NCBI RefSeq assembly: GCF_000425065.1
Contig: NZ_AULB01000017.1
Span: 124,001-188,000 of the forward strand
Length of the DNA stretch: 64,000 nt
Reading direction: 5' to 3'
DNA from: Actinomadura rifamycini DSM 43936
GTDB lineage: Bacteria > Actinomycetota > Actinomycetes > Streptosporangiales > Streptosporangiaceae
Positions 7,623 through 15,532 of this stretch are shown here, in pieces. Both the position numbers and the translations under genes were made by a program. Below the pieces are notes generated by a model. The model made no database searches. It saw only the letters and a program-made list of their open reading frames with translations, and was not told where the DNA came from. Numbering within the stretch: position 1 is the first letter of the stretch; every line of letters begins with the position of its first letter.

Positions 7623-9539
7623 GTGTCCAAGACCAACCGAGACCGGACGCGCAGCGTCCGGCGCCGAGCCATCTCGCTGGCCGGGTGCGGCGCCCTCGTC
7701 GCGTCCCTGACCACCGGCTGCTTCGCCGAGCGGTCGGCGATGCCGGCCGTCCGCGACTTCCTGATCGCCTGGTCGGTCGGCAACTACGAGGCCGCCGCCG
7801 GCAACACCGTGGGCGCCGACGAGAAGCAGGTCGCGGACGCCCTCAGCAAGGTGAGCGCCCAGCTCGACGCGGCGTCCCTGCGGCTGTCGATCGGCGTCCT
7901 CGGCGCCGACCCCGACGCCGCCGCGATCGTCAAGGAGGGCGACACCGCGCAGGCGTCCTTCTCCGTGAAGATCGACCTCGGTGAGAACGGGCGGCCCTGG
8001 GAGTACAAGGGCCACATGAACCTCAAGCGGGTCGGCGGCCACTGGAAGGTCGTCTGGAGCCCGTCCATCATCAACCCGAAGCTCCAGCCGGGGCAGCGGC
8101 TCGCGGTGGTCAGCGAGGAGCCCGAGCGCGCGCTGATCACCGACACCAACGGCAAGTCGATGCTGAACCCCGCCCGGGCTTACCAGGTCGGGGTCACCCC
8201 CGGCAAGCTGCAGGACCCGAAGAAGACCCTCGACGCCCTCGCGAAGGCGACCGAGATGGACGGCGGCCGCCGGCTCGACGCCGAACGCCTCCACGGCCGC
8301 GTCCTGTCCGCGCCGCCGCAGGAGTTCCTGCCGCTGATGACCCTGCAGGCCGCGACCCACGCCCGGCTGATCCAGCGGCTCCACGGCAACATCCCCGGCC
8401 TGGAGTTCCGCGACATCGTCGCGCCGATCGCGCCGAAGGCCGCCCCGGAGCTGATCGGGACGCTCGGCCCCGCGACGTCCGACCGGCTGCAGGAGGTCGG
8501 CGCCCCCTACCAGCCGGGCGACACGATCGGCGTCAGCGGCGTCCAGCTGCTCATGCAGCGCAACCTCGCCGGCACCCCGACCGTCAGCGTCGTCGCGCAG
8601 GACCCGAACGGGCAGCGCACCGCGACGCTGAAGAGCTGGCCGGGCGAGCAGCCGAAGGAGGTCCAGACGACGCTCGACCCGGGCGTCCAGGTCGCCGCCG
8701 ACCAGGCCCTGAACGGCCTGCCGTTCCCGGCGTCCCTCGTGGCCGTCCGGCCCGCCACCGGCGAGGTGCTCGCGGTCTCCAACCACGGCACGAAGGGCGA
8801 GAACCGCGCGTTCGAGGGCCACTACCCGCCCGGCATGACGTTCCAGATCGTCTCCGCCCAGGCGCTGTTCACCCACGGCGGCCTCACCCCGGCCACCGAG
8901 ACGTCCTGCCCCGGCACGACCGCCGTCGGCGGCAAGAACTTCACCACGAAGGCGTACGAGGACAGCAAGTTCACCAACCACCTCGCGCTGTCCTGCAAGA
9001 CCGCCCTCGCCCAGCAGAGCGGCAAGATCGACGGCAAGACCCTCCTCGCCGAGGCGGCCCGCTTCGGCATCGGCCAGGACTGGGGCCTGCAGGTCCCCGC
9101 GTTCACCGGCGCGGTGTCGTCCCCCGACAACGAGGGCGAGAAGGCCGCGACGATGGTCGGCGAGGGCGGCGTCGAGGTCAGCCCCCTGGCGATGGCCCTC
9201 GTCGCCGCCGCCGCGCAGGCCGGCACCTGGCGTCCCCCGTACGTCTTCAAGGGCAACGACGTCCCGAACGCCGAGCAGCGCGCGCCCGCCCAGAACCTCC
9301 CGTCGGAGTCGATCGCGAACCTCAAGGAGGTCCTGGACAACTCCGCCCGGAACGGCACCGCCAAGGCCGCCCACGTCGACAGCGAGGTCGCTGGAGTCAC
9401 CTCCTTCACCACCTACAACGAGGGCGGCAACTCCAAGAACGTCTCGTGGTTCGTCGGCTCCAAGGGCGACCTCGCCGTCGCCATCGCCATCGAGGGCCAG
9501 ATGGACGCCGCCCAGGTCGCCGGAGCCTTCTTCGGCTGA
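7623..9539 (+). CDS. Penicillin-binding-protein-like lipoprotein with inactive transpeptidase motifs
   Basis: This 638-residue exported protein has a signal with a weak lipobox (LTTGC), an NTF2-like domain (~residues 35-150), a dimerisation-type region, and a transpeptidase fold (~residues 340-635), the layout of actinobacterial class B PBPs. All three active-site motifs are altered. The SxxK position reads GMTFQ at residues ~404-408, so Ser is Met and Lys is Gln. SxN reads SCK at ~457. KTG reads RNG at ~576-578. The surrounding family sequence (YPPG, CPGTTAVGG, EGGVEVSPLAMA) is well kept, so this looks like a maintained pseudo-enzyme rather than decay. It starts 3 nt after smpB. A structural or regulatory wall role is inferred. 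Confidence 0.85.
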   Translation: MSKTNRDRTRSVRRRAISLAGCGALVASLTTGCFAERSAMPAVRDFLIAWSVGNYEAAAGNTVGADEKQVADALSKVSAQLDAASLRLSIGVLGADPDAAAIVKEGDTAQASFSVKIDLGENGRPWEYKGHMNLKRVGGHWKVVWSPSIINPKLQPGQRLAVVSEEPERALITDTNGKSMLNPARAYQVGVTPGKLQDPKKTLDALAKATEMDGGRRLDAERLHGRVLSAPPQEFLPLMTLQAATHARLIQRLHGNIPGLEFRDIVAPIAPKAAPELIGTLGPATSDRLQEVGAPYQPGDTIGVSGVQLLMQRNLAGTPTVSVVAQDPNGQRTATLKSWPGEQPKEVQTTLDPGVQVAADQALNGLPFPASLVAVRPATGEVLAVSNHGTKGENRAFEGHYPPGMTFQIVSAQALFTHGGLTPATETSCPGTTAVGGKNFTTKAYEDSKFTNHLALSCKTALAQQSGKIDGKTLLAEAARFGIGQDWGLQVPAFTGAVSSPDNEGEKAATMVGEGGVEVSPLAMALVAAAAQAGTWRPPYVFKGNDVPNAEQRAPAQNLPSESIANLKEVLDNSARNGTAKAAHVDSEVAGVTSFTTYNEGGNSKNVSWFVGSKGDLAVAIAIEGQMDAAQVAGAFFG

Positions 9540-9650
9540 TTTTGGAACCTGTTTACGTCCGGACCGCAACCAACGCCCGCCCCCCGAGCGTCTTCCCCTA
9601 TGACTGAGAAACCGCTTGGGGGGTTGCGGACTCAGTCGCCGTGATGAGAC

Positions 9651-9677
9651 CAGAGCCTCGTCTCGGGGGAGGCTCTG
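9651..9677. repeat. Perfect 9-bp inverted repeat
   Basis: CAGAGCCTC and its exact complement GAGGCTCTG flank a 9-nt loop in the gap after the PBP-like gene. No T-tract follows. It may be a weak terminator or RNA-processing hairpin in front of the stronger one at 9708. Confidence 0.4.
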
Positions 9678-9707
9678 CCGTCCGGACCGGCCCGACCCTG
9701 CCGGTCG

Positions 9708-9741
9708 AACCCGGGCGGGCGCCACGCGCCCGCCCGGGTTT
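9708..9741 (+). terminator. Strong hairpin terminator after smpB/PBP-like operon
   Basis: A perfect 15-bp stem (AACCCGGGCGGGCGC with its complement) closes on a 3-nt loop (CAC) and ends in TTT. It separates the smpB-PBP unit from ssrA. Confidence 0.75.
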
Positions 9742-9832
9742 CACGCGTCCGCCGGGAATCACGTTGCCCGCCCACGCGTTATCCTAGTAACGTCAAGTGC
9801 GCGGCCCCCGGGCCGCTTTGACAACTCAACAT

Positions 9833-10205
9833 GGGGGTGACCGGCTTCGACTTCGGTCGATCGAGCCAGGAGAAGCGGGTCGAGGGTTGCTGTCGTGACC
9901 TCGTTAATCCTGTGACAGCAAACCAATAACTGCCAACAAGAAGCAGTCCGAGTTCGCCCTCGCCGCCTGAGCGAGGAGCGAACTCTGTCAGCCCGGGTGA
10001 GTCTCCGCCCCGGGACCTGACATCATCAGGAGACTCCACCTTGCAGCCCGGTCGCGGGGTTGCAAGGGAAATCGAACAGCGACTGGGCCCGTCGGCGACT
10101 AGCCTGCGTGAGCGCCGGGGCCGAGAAACCGCCTAGCAGGCTGCACCCGGAGAAGCCCTGACTCATCATCGAAGGACGCGGGTTCGATTCCCGCCACCTC
10201 CACCA
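9833..10205 (+). ncRNA. ssrA: Transfer-messenger RNA (tmRNA)
   Basis: The 5' end GGGGGTG pairs with CACCTCC near the 3' end, followed by the discriminator A and CCA (10203-10205), giving a tRNA-like acceptor; the T-arm GGTTCGATTCC is just before it, and the 5' segment GACCGGCTTCGAC is typical of tmRNA. The tag reading frame runs 9932-9970, begins at the resume codon GCC, and encodes ANKKQSEFALAA followed by TGA, with the ALAA degron used by Clp proteases. The length of about 373 nt is normal. A possible -10 (TATCCT/TAGTAA) lies near 9780. With SmpB it rescues stalled ribosomes. Confidence 0.97.
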
Positions 10206-10218
10206 GAGATCGCAGATG

Positions 10219-10254
10219 CGGCCCAACCGAACCCGGTCGGGCCGTTCTGTTTTT
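10219..10254 (+). terminator. Rho-independent terminator of ssrA
   Basis: An 11-bp stem with one mismatch (CGGCCCAACCG against CGGTCGGGCCG) is followed directly by TTCTGTTTTT, 13 nt after the CCA end of tmRNA. Confidence 0.8.
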
Positions 10255-10453
10255 GCCGCGAGGGCCGAGGGCCGCCCGGATCGGCCGCGCGCCCGGCATG
10301 CGCCAGGCTGTGCACATCTCGGCGCGGCGCCGTGTGCTCGCGCGTAGCAGTTCGTCGAAGCAGCCGTGGATGCCGCCGATGATGGTGCGCCGTACCCGGG
10401 CGAGGTCAGGCAAGCCCCCAGTCTGGCGTGCGAAGCGATGATTCGAGGCGCGG

Positions 10454-10948
10454 TCAGGGGCGGTGCGGCCGGTCGTCGTGGTGCTTCTTGCGGTCGGAGT
10501 CGGGCCAGAAGTACGGCAGGTCGGGGGGTACGTGGGGGAAGTGCGGCCGGTAGAAGTCGGGGTCCTTGCGGATCAGCGCGGACCGGTGGCTGATGTGCAG
10601 TTTCGGGTCGCCGAGCCAGGGCGGTAGCGCCCCGGCTTCGGCGAGGGCCTCCTGGCCGAGCGGACGCTCGATGCCCGTGGCGCCCGCCAGGTCGGACGTC
10701 AGCGAGGCGGCGCACGTGTCCCGGTGGCCGAGCGAGCACCAGTGCCGGCAGATCTCCAGGCCGTAGCGGACCAGCGCCTCCTCATACCCCGTCCACATCC
10801 GGACGGCCGGGTGGTTGCGCCACCCGTACCCCGGCACCGTCAGCCCGCGCAGCACCTGCAGCGCCTCGACGCGCTGCTTCCCGAGCCTCCGCGGGTCGAG
10901 GACGGCGGCCGTGGCGGCGAAGTCCGCGTACGGGAGAAAGGTCTGCAA
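10454..10948 (-). CDS. Pyrimidine-dimer DNA glycosylase-like protein (MSMEG_6728 family)
   Basis: A 164-residue protein resembling the Pyr_excise/endonuclease V-like family found in actinobacteria: QTFLPYADFAATAAVLDPRRLGKQRVEALQ at the N-terminus, then WRNHPAVRMWTGYEEAL and HISHRSALIRKDPDFY. The family is annotated as possible UV-damage glycosylases, but activity is not established for most members. I chose the TTG at 10948 because GGGAGGTGG lies just upstream and because the motif begins there; the frame extends 46 codons further upstream without recognisable sequence. The C-terminal tail is His/Arg-rich (KKHHDDRPHRP). Confidence 0.8.
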   Translation of the reverse strand: MQTFLPYADFAATAAVLDPRRLGKQRVEALQVLRGLTVPGYGWRNHPAVRMWTGYEEALVRYGLEICRHWCSLGHRDTCAASLTSDLAGATGIERPLGQEALAEAGALPPWLGDPKLHISHRSALIRKDPDFYRPHFPHVPPDLPYFWPDSDRKKHHDDRPHRP

Positions 10949-11181
10949 TGCTCCACCTCCCGATGTCCGCCCGATGCGCCCGCCGCACTCCCGTTCCTTA
11001 CCTGTCGCGCCCCACCTACTCCGGTCGCGGGCCGCGGAAGTCGTCCGCGTGGTCGTCGTTCGGACGGACGCGCTGAACGACGCCATCTGCGTGGTCGCCG
11101 ACGAATTCGCGTCGCTCTGTGCAGATCCCTTTCAGCGGGTGCACGTTTGCGCGAGAACCGTTTTTTCGGGACGTGCGCCCA

Positions 11182-11187
11182 TAAGGT
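11182..11187 (+). promoter_or_regulatory. -10 box, leaderless SUKH gene
   Basis: TAAGGT is followed by 6 nt (GGGCGC) and the GTG start at 11194. Confidence 0.45.
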
Positions 11188-11193
11188 GGGCGC

Positions 11194-12462
11194 GTGGCCG
11201 ATCCTGATGGCGTGCGGTTGGGGCGGATCGCCGACAAGCTGGCGGCGGCGCGGGCCGAACCGCCGGCGGTCTTCGGTGCGGAAGACCATCGGTTCGAACT
11301 CGGGCCGCCGTTGCCGGAGGCCGCGGTGGCCGAGTACGAAGAACGGCACGAGGTGGCGCTTCCCCCGGAGTACCGGCTGTTCATCACCGAACTGGGCGCC
11401 GAGGGCGCCGGTCCGGGGTACCGGTTCTGCCGACTGGACGTCGCGTGCTGCGCGAAACGACCGTCCGGGCACCTGGCGCGACCCAGCCCGTACCTGCCGG
11501 GACCGCGCTACTACGGCGACTGGGAGGAGCGGTACGAGGATCCGCCGGGCCCGGACCGGAACTTCCTGTGCGGCACCGTGCTCGTCTCGACGCACGGCTG
11601 CTCTCTCGTCACCCGTCTGGTCGTGACCGGGCCGGCGCGAGGACGGCTGGTCAACCTCGACGACGAGGGGCCGGTCGGCCCGTACGTCGTCGAGGACGCC
11701 GACTTCCTCGCGTGGTATGAGCGGTGGCTGGACGAGGCCGTCGCCGGTCGCCACGGCGGCTGGTTCGGGGAGGGGCTCCCGCTGGACGAGCGCGGACTGC
11801 TCGGGGTGCTCGCCGACGACCCGTCCCCGGAGCGGCGCGCCCGTGCCGGGGAGACGCTGCCGGCCTTGCCGGTGCTCGGTGATCACGTGTGGGACGCGCT
11901 GCTGGCCGCCGTGACCGCCGACCCGGACCCCGGCGTGCGGGCGGACCTCTGGGACCTGCTGAAGTGGCAGCGGCACAGGCACCCGCGCAGCCTCCCCGAC
12001 GCCGACGCGGTCGCGGACGATATCGAGGAGCACGCCCGGTCGCGCACCCCGCGGGCCCTCGGCGCGCTCAGCGCGCTCCGAAGGGTCACCTTCGCCGACG
12101 TCCTGTCGGAGCTGGCGTCGGACGACCTCGAACGCCGCAGGCTCGCGGCCTACCAACTGACGTCGTTCATGGGCGTCGACCGGGACGAGCCTCCGCGGCG
12201 CCTGCTCGCCGAAACGGTCGCCGGGCTCCTGGAGGAGGCGGATCCGCTGCTCCGCTCGCACGGCGTCGCAGCCGTCGGACGGTTCGAACTCCTCGATCTC
12301 CACGCGCGACTGCGCGAGCTGCAGGAGACCGAGGCCGACGGGTGGGTTCGGCACCGTCTCGCATGGAACCTCGGCGAACACTCGGCCCGCGTTTGGCCGC
12401 CCGTCCCCGTGCCGGACATCGGCGACACGGCTGCCGGGTACAGCGACGACCCTCCGTTCTGA
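11194..12462 (+). CDS. SUKH/SMI1-KNR4 domain protein with HEAT-like repeats
   Basis: A 422-residue cytoplasmic protein. The N-terminal part (~residues 40-185) matches the SMI1/KNR4 (SUKH) pattern: an acidic AVAEYEERHEVALPPEYRLFITELG helix-loop, then GCSLVTRLVVTG and VNLDDEGPVGPYV, ending in FLAWYERWLDE. The rest (~200-400) is helical, with repeated 'LLAEDPSPERRARA' and 'LASDDLERRRLAAY' type units that look like HEAT repeats. SUKH proteins are commonly immunity proteins against polymorphic toxins, but no toxin gene is adjacent here, so an orphan role is possible. GTG at 11194 is supported by a -10 box 6 nt upstream. Confidence 0.8.
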   Translation: MADPDGVRLGRIADKLAAARAEPPAVFGAEDHRFELGPPLPEAAVAEYEERHEVALPPEYRLFITELGAEGAGPGYRFCRLDVACCAKRPSGHLARPSPYLPGPRYYGDWEERYEDPPGPDRNFLCGTVLVSTHGCSLVTRLVVTGPARGRLVNLDDEGPVGPYVVEDADFLAWYERWLDEAVAGRHGGWFGEGLPLDERGLLGVLADDPSPERRARAGETLPALPVLGDHVWDALLAAVTADPDPGVRADLWDLLKWQRHRHPRSLPDADAVADDIEEHARSRTPRALGALSALRRVTFADVLSELASDDLERRRLAAYQLTSFMGVDRDEPPRRLLAETVAGLLEEADPLLRSHGVAAVGRFELLDLHARLRELQETEADGWVRHRLAWNLGEHSARVWPPVPVPDIGDTAAGYSDDPPF

Positions 12463-12562
12463 GGGAAGCCGCAAAGAGAAAACTCATCGTGTCGCAAGGA
12501 CCTTTTCAGTGGCGCCGCGAACACTGGCGGTTGTACTGAGGCCGTTGCGCTGTGGAGGGTTC

Positions 12563-13480
12563 GTGGACGAGTTCGAGGGGCGGCCGCTCGTGCGGCCGGG
12601 GGAGGACGTCGTCGATCAGGGGCTCGGGTTCGATCTCGGCACCCTGGTCGGTCGGCGGCGGGCGCTGGGCCTGCTGGGGCTCGGGGTCGCGGGGCTGGGC
12701 CTGGCGGCGTGCGGGGGCGGCGGGGACGTGTCGTCCTCCGGGACGCCCGCCGCGTCGGCGAAGGAGATCCCGGACGAGACCGCCGGGCCGTATCCGGGGG
12801 ACGGCTCCAACGGGCCGGACGTGCTGGAGCGGAGCGGGATCGTCCGCAGCGACATCCGGTCGAGTTTCGGCGGGCCCTCCGGGACGGCCGAGGGCGTTCC
12901 GATGACGCTGGAGCTGACCGTTTCCGATCTTGCCCAGGGCGGGGTGCCGTTCGAGGGCGTGGCCGTCTACGTGTGGCACTGCGACCGTGAAGGCAGGTAC
13001 TCCATGTACTCCGAGGGCGTCACGGAGGAGAACTACCTGCGTGGCGTCCAGATCGCCGACGGGGCTGGGAAGGTGCGGTTCACCAGTATTTTCCCGGCCT
13101 GCTACACCGGTCGCTGGCCGCACGTCCACTTCGAGGTCTACCCCGACCAGGCGAGCGTTGCCGACGCAGACAAGGCCATCGCCACCTCGCAGGTGGCTTT
13201 GCCGAAGGACGTGTGCGACGAGGTGTACGCGCAGTCCGGCTACGAGCAGTCGGTCAAGACCCTGGCCCAGGTGACGCTGGACGGCGACAACGTCTTCGGG
13301 GACGACGGCGGAGCCCTGCAGACGGCCACGGTGACCGGCGGCGCCGGCGGGTACGTCGTGGCGCTCGCCGTCGGCGTCGACACCCGCACGAAGCCGTCCG
13401 CCGGCGGCCCCCCGCCCGGCGGCCGGCCCCCGGGCGGCCCCCCGCCCGGCGGCGGACCGGGGAACCCGCCCCCGCGGTGA
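12563..13480 (+). CDS. Secreted intradiol ring-cleavage dioxygenase-like protein
   Basis: A 305-residue protein of the extracellular branch of the protocatechuate/catechol dioxygenase family. A Tat-like GRRRALGLLGLG signal is followed by a lipobox (LAAC), so it is probably exported folded and lipid-anchored. The likely non-haem Fe(III) ligands are visible: a tyrosine in CDREGRYSMY, then Tyr, His and His in FPACYTGRWPHVHFEVY. The C-terminus is a PPPGG-rich repeat tail of ~30 residues. I chose GTG at 12563 because GGAGGG precedes it; an earlier GTG at 12509 has only a weak AAGGA upstream. It stands alone, with no aromatic-degradation genes beside it, so the substrate is unknown. Confidence 0.88.
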   Translation: MDEFEGRPLVRPGEDVVDQGLGFDLGTLVGRRRALGLLGLGVAGLGLAACGGGGDVSSSGTPAASAKEIPDETAGPYPGDGSNGPDVLERSGIVRSDIRSSFGGPSGTAEGVPMTLELTVSDLAQGGVPFEGVAVYVWHCDREGRYSMYSEGVTEENYLRGVQIADGAGKVRFTSIFPACYTGRWPHVHFEVYPDQASVADADKAIATSQVALPKDVCDEVYAQSGYEQSVKTLAQVTLDGDNVFGDDGGALQTATVTGGAGGYVVALAVGVDTRTKPSAGGPPPGGRPPGGPPPGGGPGNPPPR

Positions 13481-13582
13481 CGGCTCGGAATCTTCCGCGG
13501 GGTGCGGGCGTGCGGTTGAGGATTTCTCGTCCGTTATCACAAGGGGGTTGTCCGGTGGGTGGGCGGGTGGTGGGGTGGTGGC

Positions 13583-14437
13583 ATGGAGACCAAGATCGCG
13601 ATCGTGACCGGGGGGACGTCCGGGATCGGGAAAGAGATCGCGCGCGGACTGGTGCGGCGGGGGTTCCTGGTGGGGATCGTGTGCCGCAACGAGATGCGGG
13701 GGCGGGCGACGGTCGAGGAGCTGGCGGGGGAGGCGCCTGGGGCGCGGGTGGAGACCTTCCTGGCCGATCTGTCGGTGCTGATGGACGTGCGGCGGGTGGC
13801 CGCGTCGTTGCGCGAGCGCTTCGAGCAGGTGGACGTCCTGGTGAACAACGCCGGGGTCCACCAGATGCGGGCGAAGGTCAGTGCGGACGGGTACGACCGG
13901 ATGATCGCGACGAACCATCTGGGGCCGTTCCTGCTGACGAACCTGCTGCTGGGGCATCTGGAGAAGGCGGCGCCGTCGCGGGTGGTGATCGTGGCGAGCG
14001 AGGCGCACCGGTTCGCCGACCGGCTCGACGTGGAGCGGCTGGCGGAGCCGGGGTCGTACGGGAGGCCGGGGTCGCTGCGGGTGTACGGCCGGAGCAAGCT
14101 GCTGAACATCCTGTTCGCGCAGGAGCTGGCGCGGCGGATGGAGGGCAGCGGGGTGGTGGCGAACGCGATGTGCCCGGGGCCCGTCGCGACGCACCTGTCG
14201 CGGGAGATGTGGGGGGCGGAGCGGCTGGGCGCGCTGCTGTCGCACACGCCGGTGGTGCGGACGCCCGAGCGCGGGGCGCGGACGGCGCTGCGGCTCGCGG
14301 TGGACGACGAGTTCGCCGCGCGGAGCGGGGAGTTCCACGGGTCGGTGCCGGGTGCGCCGGCGTCGGGGCCGTTGAAGGACGAGGCACTGGCGCGGGACGT
14401 CTGGGAGCGTTCGGCGCACCTTGTGGGGCTTCGTTAG
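13583..14437 (+). CDS. SDR family NAD(P)-dependent oxidoreductase
   Basis: A 284-residue short-chain dehydrogenase with the Rossmann motif TGGTSGIG (residues ~10-17), NNAG, a serine in VIVASEAH and the catalytic YGRSK. The N-terminal CRNEMRG after the second strand suggests NADP preference. The retinol-dehydrogenase-like subgroup fits best (NHLGPFLLTNLLL, YGRSKLLNILFAQELARR). The ATG at 13583 begins METKIAIVTG; the extra upstream codons are Gly/Trp-rich and unlikely to be translated. The EI24 gene follows 9 nt after the stop. Substrate unknown. Confidence 0.9.
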   Translation: METKIAIVTGGTSGIGKEIARGLVRRGFLVGIVCRNEMRGRATVEELAGEAPGARVETFLADLSVLMDVRRVAASLRERFEQVDVLVNNAGVHQMRAKVSADGYDRMIATNHLGPFLLTNLLLGHLEKAAPSRVVIVASEAHRFADRLDVERLAEPGSYGRPGSLRVYGRSKLLNILFAQELARRMEGSGVVANAMCPGPVATHLSREMWGAERLGALLSHTPVVRTPERGARTALRLAVDDEFAARSGEFHGSVPGAPASGPLKDEALARDVWERSAHLVGLR

Positions 14438-14440
14438 GCT
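14435..14440 (+). promoter_or_regulatory. -10 box, leaderless EI24 gene
   Basis: TAGGCT lies inside the end of the SDR gene, 6 nt (CGCCGC) before the GTG at 14447. Confidence 0.45.
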
Positions 14441-14446
14441 CGCCGC

Positions 14447-15463
14447 GTGGAGCACCAGTCGAGGTTCAAGGATCTGTTCGCCGGCGCGGGGTATCTGCTG
14501 CGGGGGATCGGGTGGGTCGCCCGGCATCCGCTGCAGTGGCTGTTCGGGCTCATTCCCGCGCTCATCGTCCTGCTGGTCTACGGGGCGGCGCTGGGGTTCC
14601 TCGTCTACAACCTCGGGGACGTCGCGGGCTGGGTGACGTGGTTCGCGGACGACTGGTCGGAGACGGTGCGGAAGGCGACGCGGGTCATCGCGGGGATCGC
14701 GGTGCTGGGCGCGTCGGCGTTCCTGGCCGTGCTGACGTTCACGGCCGTGACGCTGCTGGTGGGCGATCCGTTCTACGAGGCGATCGCGGTGCGGGTCGAG
14801 GAGTCGCAGGGCGGGGCGCCGCCGGAGCCGGACGAGGGGCTGCTCGCGGGGATCGTCCGGGCGGTCAAGGACACGCTGCTGCTGGGGCTCGTGGCCCTGG
14901 CGTTCGCGCTGGTGTTCTTCGCGTGCGGGTTCATTCCGGGCATCGGGCAGACGGTGGTGCCGGTGGTGGCGGCGTGCGTCTCCGGCTACTTCCTGGCCGG
15001 CGAGCTGGCGTCGGTGGCGCTGGAGCGCCGGGAGGTGCTGCGCAAGGAGCGGTTCGCCCGGATGAAGGAGAACCGTCCGCTGGTGATCGGCTTCGGGGTG
15101 GCGACGTTCGCGCTGTTCCTGGTGCCGCTGGGGGCGGTGCTGGCCATGCCGGGCGCGGTGGCGGGCGCGACGCTGATGGTGCGGGAGCGGCTCGGCGCGG
15201 ACAAGTGGCCCGGACGGCCGTCGGACGAGTGGCGGGCGGCGCCGCAGGCGCAGCCGGACCAGTGGCAGCAGGGCCAGCCCGGCGAGGTGCAGCCGGGGCA
15301 GGGACAGCCGCCGCAGCCCGGCCAGGTCCCGCCGGGCCAGGTCCCGCCGGGGCAGATGCAGCCCGGCCAGGTCCCGCCCGGCCAGATGCCGCAGGCCCAG
15401 CCGAACCAGTGGCAGCCCGGGCAGCAGGCGCGACCCGGCCGGTGGCGGCAGGGTCACGACTGA
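14447..15463 (+). CDS. EI24/CysZ-like membrane protein with Pro/Gln repeat tail
   Basis: A 338-residue membrane protein. The first ~245 residues carry four or more hydrophobic segments and the family N-terminus (FLAGAGYLLRG-like, HPLQWLFGLIPALIVLLVYG), as in the EI24 domain family that includes the sulfate permease CysZ. The last ~90 residues are low complexity, built on GQVPPGQ/GQMQPGQ units, a cytoplasmic or wall-facing tail often seen in actinobacterial members. GTG at 14447 is supported by the TAGGCT box 6 nt upstream. The actual substrate is not known; sulfate transport is only a family precedent. Confidence 0.85.
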   Translation: MEHQSRFKDLFAGAGYLLRGIGWVARHPLQWLFGLIPALIVLLVYGAALGFLVYNLGDVAGWVTWFADDWSETVRKATRVIAGIAVLGASAFLAVLTFTAVTLLVGDPFYEAIAVRVEESQGGAPPEPDEGLLAGIVRAVKDTLLLGLVALAFALVFFACGFIPGIGQTVVPVVAACVSGYFLAGELASVALERREVLRKERFARMKENRPLVIGFGVATFALFLVPLGAVLAMPGAVAGATLMVRERLGADKWPGRPSDEWRAAPQAQPDQWQQGQPGEVQPGQGQPPQPGQVPPGQVPPGQMQPGQVPPGQMPQAQPNQWQPGQQARPGRWRQGHD

Positions 15464-15519
15464 TAGCAAGCTGTGTCCGGAGCGTGATTCCTCGCGGGCC
15501 GCGTTTGATGATCTTCGCG

Positions 15520-15525
15520 TAACGT
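15520..15525 (+). promoter_or_regulatory. -10 box, leaderless gene at 15533
   Basis: TAACGT is followed by 7 nt (GTGCCGC) and the ATG at 15533. Confidence 0.45.
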
Positions 15526-15532
15526 GTGCCGC

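Noticed and set aside
9543..9556. TGGAACCTGTTTAC resembles the KstR pattern with one mismatch.
   Set aside because: It lies just after the stop of the PBP-like gene and upstream of no catabolic gene; a one-mismatch hit to this short pattern is expected by chance in 64 kb.
10205..10453. The 3' end of ssrA as an integration site for a mobile element.
   Set aside because: tmRNA genes are common attachment sites, but I see no integrase nearby and no second copy of the tmRNA 3' end in the window.
10026..10739. A minus-strand open frame across the 3' half of tmRNA.
   Set aside because: It overlaps the tmRNA tRNA-like end, its terminator, and the glycosylase-like gene; no protein motif is present.
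11194..12462. A polymorphic-toxin immunity locus around the SUKH protein.
   Set aside because: No toxin-like gene, secretion-associated domain or further immunity gene lies nearby.
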